NCBI GenBank assembly: GCA_002914805.1
Contig: JXTB01000119.1
Span: 895,808 to 959,807, forward strand
Length of the DNA: 64,000 nucleotides
Direction: 5' to 3'
Source: Parasponia andersonii
Lineage: Eukaryota > Streptophyta > Magnoliopsida > Rosales > Cannabaceae
This document shows, piece after piece, positions 58,829-64,000 of this stretch (within the stretch, counting starts at the first letter, position 1; each line of letters opens with the position of its first letter). A program made the translations under genes and the position numbers. The notes under the pieces are model-generated. The model saw only the letters and a list, made by a program, of their open reading frames with translations. It had not been told where the DNA came from and did not search any database.

Positions 58829-59165
58829 TGTAAAACCCCTATATTTTCCTAAGGGTGTTTTGGTCTTTTGACAATTTAAAAACAAAAATAAATTAAATTA
58901 AATTATATCAAAAATTCAAAATTGGGTTAATTTGAAAAAAATTTCAAAAATGTGGACCAAATAGCAATTTTGAGGACTTAAGCGTAGACATTTTGAACTA
59001 GGGGCTTAGTTGCAAATTTTGAAGCCAATTTAAAAGCTGCCACATGTCCCCTCACTCATTTTTCCCTCAACTCTCTCTCTCTCTCTCTTACCCGATTCTG
59101 TCTCTGTAGAACACAGCCAAAACGCCGACTTTCCGGTGTTTTCTGACAAAGTTGTTCCCACCAAT
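58829..59165 (+). repeat. 5' LTR fragment of the Tekay-like element
   Basis: About 337 bp aligned with the start of the 3' LTR. It includes a (CT)n run at about 59,071-59,089. Similarity stops near 59,165, where the internal deletion begins. Confidence 0.75.
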
Positions 59166-59610
59166 GGTGTGATATAGGAAAAGTATTGTACATACATGAT
59201 ATTTGGTCTACTACGCTATATTGGTGCCTAGCAATAACTGTTTTCATCATAGAAGTCCTATGTTTTTGACTTCTAATCTTGATTAACATTACTTCTTTTA
59301 CGATTAATTACCAACTTGGAGTCATCTCTTCTAAATTTCGAGTATCGAAGTCCTATACCTATTAATGATTCATCTTGTAATTCCATATCTTTTGTATATA
59401 TCCTTATCATATATCTTTGTATGGCATTGATATATTGGCAGAATCCAAATACTAAATGAGAAGTATATGTTTTACACTTCTTAATTTAACCAGTATTTGA
59501 TTGATACTCCTACACTCTATGACCAGTAGTTCATTCTTTTTTGACTATTATCCCTTGTTGTTTTACTCATACTTTTGTCGTTTTTGAATTTTGAGATGAA
59601 ATTCTTTTTA

Positions 59611-59621
59611 GAAGGGAAGGA
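59611..59621 (+). other. Polypurine tract of the Tekay-like element
   Basis: GAAGGGAAGGA directly before the TGTAAAACCC start of the LTR. Fixes orientation as plus. Confidence 0.7.
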
Positions 59622-61614
59622 TGTAAAACCCTTTTATTTTTCTAAGGGTGTTTTGGCCTTTTGACCATTTAAAAATAAATTAAATTAAATTAAATTCAAA
59701 ATTTGGTTAATTTGAAAGAATTTTCGAAAATGTGGACCAAACAACAATTTTAAGGACTTAAGTGTAGAAAATTTTGAACTAGGGACTTATTTGCAAATTC
59801 TGAAGCTCATTTAAAGGTGTCCCCTCACTCATTTTCCCTTAACTCTCTCACACTCTCTTGCTTGATTCTCACACTGCATAACACGACCAAAATGCCGATT
59901 TTTTGGCGTTCTCCGACGAAGCCGTTCCTGCCACCGTTGAGCAACACCACTAACCAGCGTTGACAACCCGTCATAGACAAATCTCCTACCACCAGTTGTA
60001 GCATTGTCCGATGTCACTATTGCCGGAAAAAGCTACAAAATGTCACGGTTTCCGAAGCTCGTCGACGCCGATTCCAATGTCTATTCGCCATGAAAATGGT
60101 CAAGTTTGATTTGTCTTATCACGATTTTTAACGTGGTATATATATATGTATATATCTTGACTCAATATTACTTGGATTGAATTTTGCTATTTTTGTCAAT
60201 TTTAGCTATTTTAGTTTTATATTTAGATTTTTCAATCCAATTATTAGATTATAAAATGAACCTCATATTTGTGATGTACTTGTGAAAATAAAACTTTTGA
60301 TATATATATTAACTATATTTGGTGACGGGCCCAAAAATCTAAATCAAACTGCTTAGATTGTCTTGATTTGCGTGTCGTGGACCTAGGTTCGACCCGAGCC
60401 CAAATTAGCCAAATTGTATGTCTAACCTAATATTTTTGGATGCTCTAAATTCAGTTTTAACCTGATTTGAGATATAAACTACTTGGGAGGCACGTTATAC
60501 TGGTTAGTATGTCATATATACTATTTTGAATTATTTTCTACAAGAAATTGGATTTTTGGGTTTTGATCAAAAGTGGTTGTTATAATGCCAAAATTTTTAG
60601 AAAATTACAAACGATTTAAGAACTCAGTTTTAAGGACTAAAAGTGGTTTGATTAAAGAATATTGTGTGATTATTTTATGATTTTTTAGAAATGATGCATA
60701 TCCTTATTCCGTCATTCATATAGCATATGCATACATTCACATACTTACACAGTCGTCAGACTTACAGTACCCCACTTTGGGTTTTCAGACTCACGATCGC
60801 CTTAGTAAGTGACTCGGACTTATGAGTGATCCACTAGGATACTTCGGATATCATAATTGTATACATAGTTATATGTTGGCTTAAATAGATATGTATTAGT
60901 TTTGGTGAATAATTTACAATGGTTTGGAATATTTGAATTATTGGACTGTGATTTTCACATGGATTTTATGAACTATTTTGAATGGACTACTAACCATGCA
61001 TGACTTTCAACGTGAGTATATTTATTATGTATAAAAACTTGTAATCGAATCTCTACTGAGTATTCATGTGCTCACCCCTCTACTTCCCCCCACTTTTACG
61101 TATTGATTTATTTTGTAGTAATTGCTCTAATGGCTGGACAAACATATTTGGCATATACTTGCAGTTCCATTATTCTCCAATGGTTGATTCCTATTTTATT
61201 TCATTTCTACCTTTCCTTGTCAAATTTTTTTAGCCAATAATAGTACAATTATTAAGTGGATGTATGAGAATGATTTTTACTATCAAATTGAGTATTTAGA
61301 AATACAAATGATTTTATGTAAATTATTTGAACATTAAACCTGAAGTTTTAATTTGACACACTTTATTAAAATTTATGAATTTACATATGTTTCTAAACTA
61401 ATTAATTAGAATTTCCTCTAAACTTTAAATAAAAGATTTCTTTGAAAAATTAAAAGTAACGAAAAGTTGATTGATTATGAAATTTGCTTACTCTTGATAA
61501 TTAAATTGGAAAATTTTAAATATTTAATTTTCTAAAATTTTGAAAAATTATTATTTACTACTATTTTAATATAAAATTATAAAAAATTACAGTTTTAGAT
61601 TTCCGACCGTAACA
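59622..61614 (+). repeat. 3' LTR of the Tekay-like element
   Basis: 1,993 bp from TGTAAAACCC to CCGTAACA. It contains the stretches around 60,760-60,850 (CAGTACCCCACTTT) and 61,065-61,095 (GTGCTCACCCCTCTACTTCC) that are common in long plant gypsy LTRs. Confidence 0.65.
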
Positions 61615-61698
61615 GTAGTTAAGTTTCTTAAGTTAAGTTCTATCTTAACTTGAAGTATCAGTATGCGAAGTACTAAAATTCTTTAAGTATTTATATAG

Positions 61699-61722
61699 AT
61701 ATATATATATATATATATATAT
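61699..61722. repeat. (AT)n microsatellite
   Basis: About 12 AT units with no MITE inside. Confidence 0.85.
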
Positions 61723-62686
61723 CATCAAAAAGAGAATACAATACATAACAATCATAGTATTTTAACACCGGCAACGACCAAGTTTCACCTTCCGATATGT
61801 AATTGCTTCCTTACGTCTTTACACATGCATACATAATTCAAAACCTTTGGTTCGTACGGAGACATATATAAACTTTCCTAGGAAAAGAAAAAAGAATCCT
61901 ATCGGCTAAAAGATGACTTAGAATCATGCACACATGTAAAATTCGTGATATGCAAGCGAGAATGTTGAATGTATACTCGGACTTACTAAATAATGAAGCA
62001 CAGTGCATTCCACTTATACTATCATGTGAAACATAGACAGATGATAGCAGATTCGCAATCGAACACTATCTTTATCGAATAGATCAAACGTACGGAATAA
62101 TATTCTTCCATTTAAAGGAAAATTTCGGTTTAAAAGAAGAAACTTATGCAACTAGAAAATGAAGAAGAAAAAATGTAATGAATAAACATGGGGATTTTAA
62201 ATTAATTATCAAACCGTAATTATTTAGTTAACTTCACCAATTCATGACCATGATTATATATAGGCCTTTTCTTTTCTATTTTTTTCGAGGAGTGATTATT
62301 TATAGGCTTGAAAGCATTTAAGCTGTTGTCTTCCAAGTTTTCTATTTTCAGAATTTACAATTCTTAGAAATAGATTAACCAAAAAAAACTGATCTCTCCG
62401 CAGCTTGTTTTGATCAAAGTCTACTTTCAGGGCACCAATAATATTATACACATTAAATAACAATACAGATTATAGGAGAACAAATCTAATAATCCTAATT
62501 AAGGGGAAAAAAAAAAGAAAAGAAAAAGAAAAAGAAAAGATCCAGCATACTAATAATAATTAAACTCTCACTCTTGGTACCCATATAGACGAACCATAAT
62601 TTGGAGTTTGGATCCACACATGCACATATAATACATATATATATAAAATCTTAATCCTTGTGTAATTGCAGCGAATACCGGTTGGT
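61723..62686. other. Intergenic DNA and 3' UTR of NIMIN paralogue 4
   Basis: AT-rich; no ORF of note. The stretch nearest 62,686 should be the 3' UTR on the minus strand. Confidence 0.5.
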
Positions 62687-63106
62687 CTAGAGTGAAAGCG
62701 TTAGGTCTAAGCTTATCCCTTCTCTAGTCTCTTCCTTTTGTTGAGCTGCTTCTAAAGTTGGAGCAGAAGGAGGAGGAGGAGGAGGAGGAGGCATCATGAC
62801 CGTCAAAAGAGGGGTTTTGACGATGAGCTGATCATCGGCATGAGTATCTTCCGTGAAATCTTCACGTTCGAAAGAGGGCTCCCACACTTGAACTGCTGGC
62901 TTATGCAACTCATTGGGATGAGTAGTTATTAGTTCCTTACTGAACACATGATGGTGATCTGATGAGCCTTTCATATTGATCAAACGGTTACGAGCCTCCC
63001 GAATACTTTTGATGAGCACATAAAACTTGCCTATCTTTTCTTCTTCGTCTTCCTCATCGTCGTAAACTTGGCAAGATCTCTTCCTTTTCTTGCTTACGCT
63101 CTCCAT
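62687..63106 (-). CDS. NIMIN-type NPR1/NIM1-interacting protein, paralogue 4
   Basis: An intronless 139-residue ORF. It has an early nuclear signal KKRKR (6-10), an acidic run (16-23), KIGKFYVLIKSIREARNRL (24-42), VWEPSFEREDF (74-84) with an intact EDF box, a run of eight Pro (106-113) encoded by a GGAGGA repeat, and the EAR motif LDLTLSL (133-139). It is closest to paralogue 2 by the position of the basic signal and by the identical end. As with the others, it would be a nuclear NPR1 partner acting in salicylic-acid signalling. The Pro run is likely length-variable between individuals. One TGACG core lies about 365 bp upstream at about 63,471. The ORF looks intact. Confidence 0.87.
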   Translation of the reverse strand: MESVSKKRKRSCQVYDDEEDEEEKIGKFYVLIKSIREARNRLINMKGSSDHHHVFSKELITTHPNELHKPAVQVWEPSFEREDFTEDTHADDQLIVKTPLLTVMMPPPPPPPPSAPTLEAAQQKEETREGISLDLTLSL

Positions 63107-64000
63107 GATCTATTGATCTCAACTCATCAGTGCGATATTTTAATTAATTCTAATTTTATTTTCTTACTAATTTGTAGATATACTTGAGAATGGTCCTATA
63201 TTAGCTATGAGTTTACCTTCTTGGTCACTTCTTTCAGACACCATAAACTGTGGCAGGTCACGGTCATGGTGTTTAATCATTATTTTGTACTGTTTTTTTG
63301 GTTGTTTCCTTATTTTCTTTCGAGGACTTGGATAATTGGATTACAAAAATCTCCCTTTCGTGTTAGAATGACTGAACTGCCATCTTATTTAGACCAAAAT
63401 TGCCACTTCTTACAAAAAAATAAAAATACAAATCAATGTTATCTTAGTCTTTATAAGTTCAAACGCTACACGTCAAAATCTATTATTCGAAATAAGGTGA
63501 AAATTAAATAATAATAAATATTTTTTAAAATTTATAATAAATAAAAATTATTAATTAAGTATCATTTAAAAAAACATTATCCTTAGTCTATTAAGGAAAT
63601 TAAGCAGATTTTTCATTAAAAAAAATATATTTTAGAAGAAAACTTTTGGAAAAGTGTTTAATTTTTTTATAATGGGAGAAAGTCTTTAATTATTTAAAAA
63701 CCCCTCCAAAATAACTTTTCTTAAGTTATAATTCTAGAAGATTAAATTTTAACTTAAATTAAAGTATGTTATCAATTTCTTTAAAAAAAATTTAAAAGTC
63801 TAATTTTCCCCAATTCTTCTAATAAAAAGTGGCTAGTAGTTATTACTTAATAAGTGCGAATAAAGACATATTATACATAATTAATAATTATATGGTACAT
63901 CAACATCAATGAAATTAGTTCCTTTTCTAAGTAAATAATTTGTCACTTCAACAGAAATATAAATTAGTGAAAACTTTATTTAATGACGTTAGCCTTAAAA
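63107..64000. other. Upstream region of NIMIN paralogue 4 and intergenic DNA
   Basis: The first 400 to 500 bp are the presumed promoter on the minus strand, with a TTGACGTGTAG-type site in complement at about 63,469-63,478. The rest is very AT-rich and shows no gene. Confidence 0.5.

Larger units (their letters stand above)
58829..61614 (+). mobile_element. Ty3/gypsy (Tekay/Del-like) LTR retrotransposon, mostly deleted inside
   Basis: 58829-59165 and 59622-59945 are direct repeats starting TGTAAAACCC with the same motifs in order (CTAAGGGTGTTTTGG, AATGTGGACCAAA, CCCCTCACTCATTTT). The second copy runs to CCGTAACA at 61614, giving a 3' LTR of about 2.0 kb. Before it, AGAAGGGAAGGA abuts the LTR as a polypurine tract, and the preceding codons NFEMKFFLEGK resemble the usual end of a chromovirus polyprotein. 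Flanks GTAAT and GTAGT differ by one base. The rest of the 5' LTR and nearly all of gag-pol are missing. Lineage is tentative. Confidence 0.7.

Noticed and set aside
59829..60017. Minus-strand Arg-rich open frame
   Set aside because: Lies inside the 3' LTR of the Tekay-like element and has a diverged counterpart at 59056-59289 in the other LTR; not a gene.

Overview
The window is nuclear DNA of a eudicot plant. It is very AT-rich, its genes are split by GT-AG introns, it is full of plant transposon families, and it carries recognisable plant boron-transport and salicylic-acid-signalling genes. The species cannot be told from the sequence.

Layout. (1) 2-636 (+): last two exons of a BOR4-type borate exporter, entering from outside the window. 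(2) 640-21,000: gene-poor DNA with a decayed Mutator-like element (MULE, about 4,988-10,117), copies of a small MITE set in (TA)n tracts, and a CACTA transposon (11,230-18,091) with an AAG target-site duplication and a broken TNP2 transposase. (3) 21,177-24,161 (+): a complete four-exon NIP5;1-type boric acid channel whose leader carries two AUG-UAA minimal upstream ORFs. (4) 24,600-32,500: transposon-rich intergenic DNA (MITEs, a tRNA-derived SINE-like insertion, a Harbinger-like element, a 1.1 kb inverted-repeat element, a possible solo LTR). (5) 32,575-63,106 (-): four intact single-exon NIMIN (NPR1/NIM1-interacting) genes, all on the minus strand. Between them lie a 10.3 kb Tat-lineage Ty3/gypsy retrotransposon with an antisense ORF, a Helitron remnant with helicase and RPA-like pieces, two hAT-like non-autonomous elements and an internally deleted Tekay-like gypsy element.

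How the genes relate. The exporter and the channel act in the same boron-uptake pathway and are about 20.5 kb apart in the same orientation. The NIMIN genes would encode small nuclear co-repressors acting on NPR1 in systemic acquired resistance. All four keep a basic stretch, an acidic/KxxKF(F/Y) block, an EDF-type box (QDF in one) and a C-terminal LxLxL EAR motif. Two share an upstream twin-TGACG element of identical geometry, and the other two also have TGACG half-sites upstream.

The best leads are the boron gene pair with its AUG-UAA control sites, the four-gene NIMIN array with a shared putative TGA-factor site, the antisense ORF of the Tat element, and the (TA)n-nested MITE family. I see no tRNA gene, rRNA or CRISPR array I would defend. 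All alignments and counts were done by eye.
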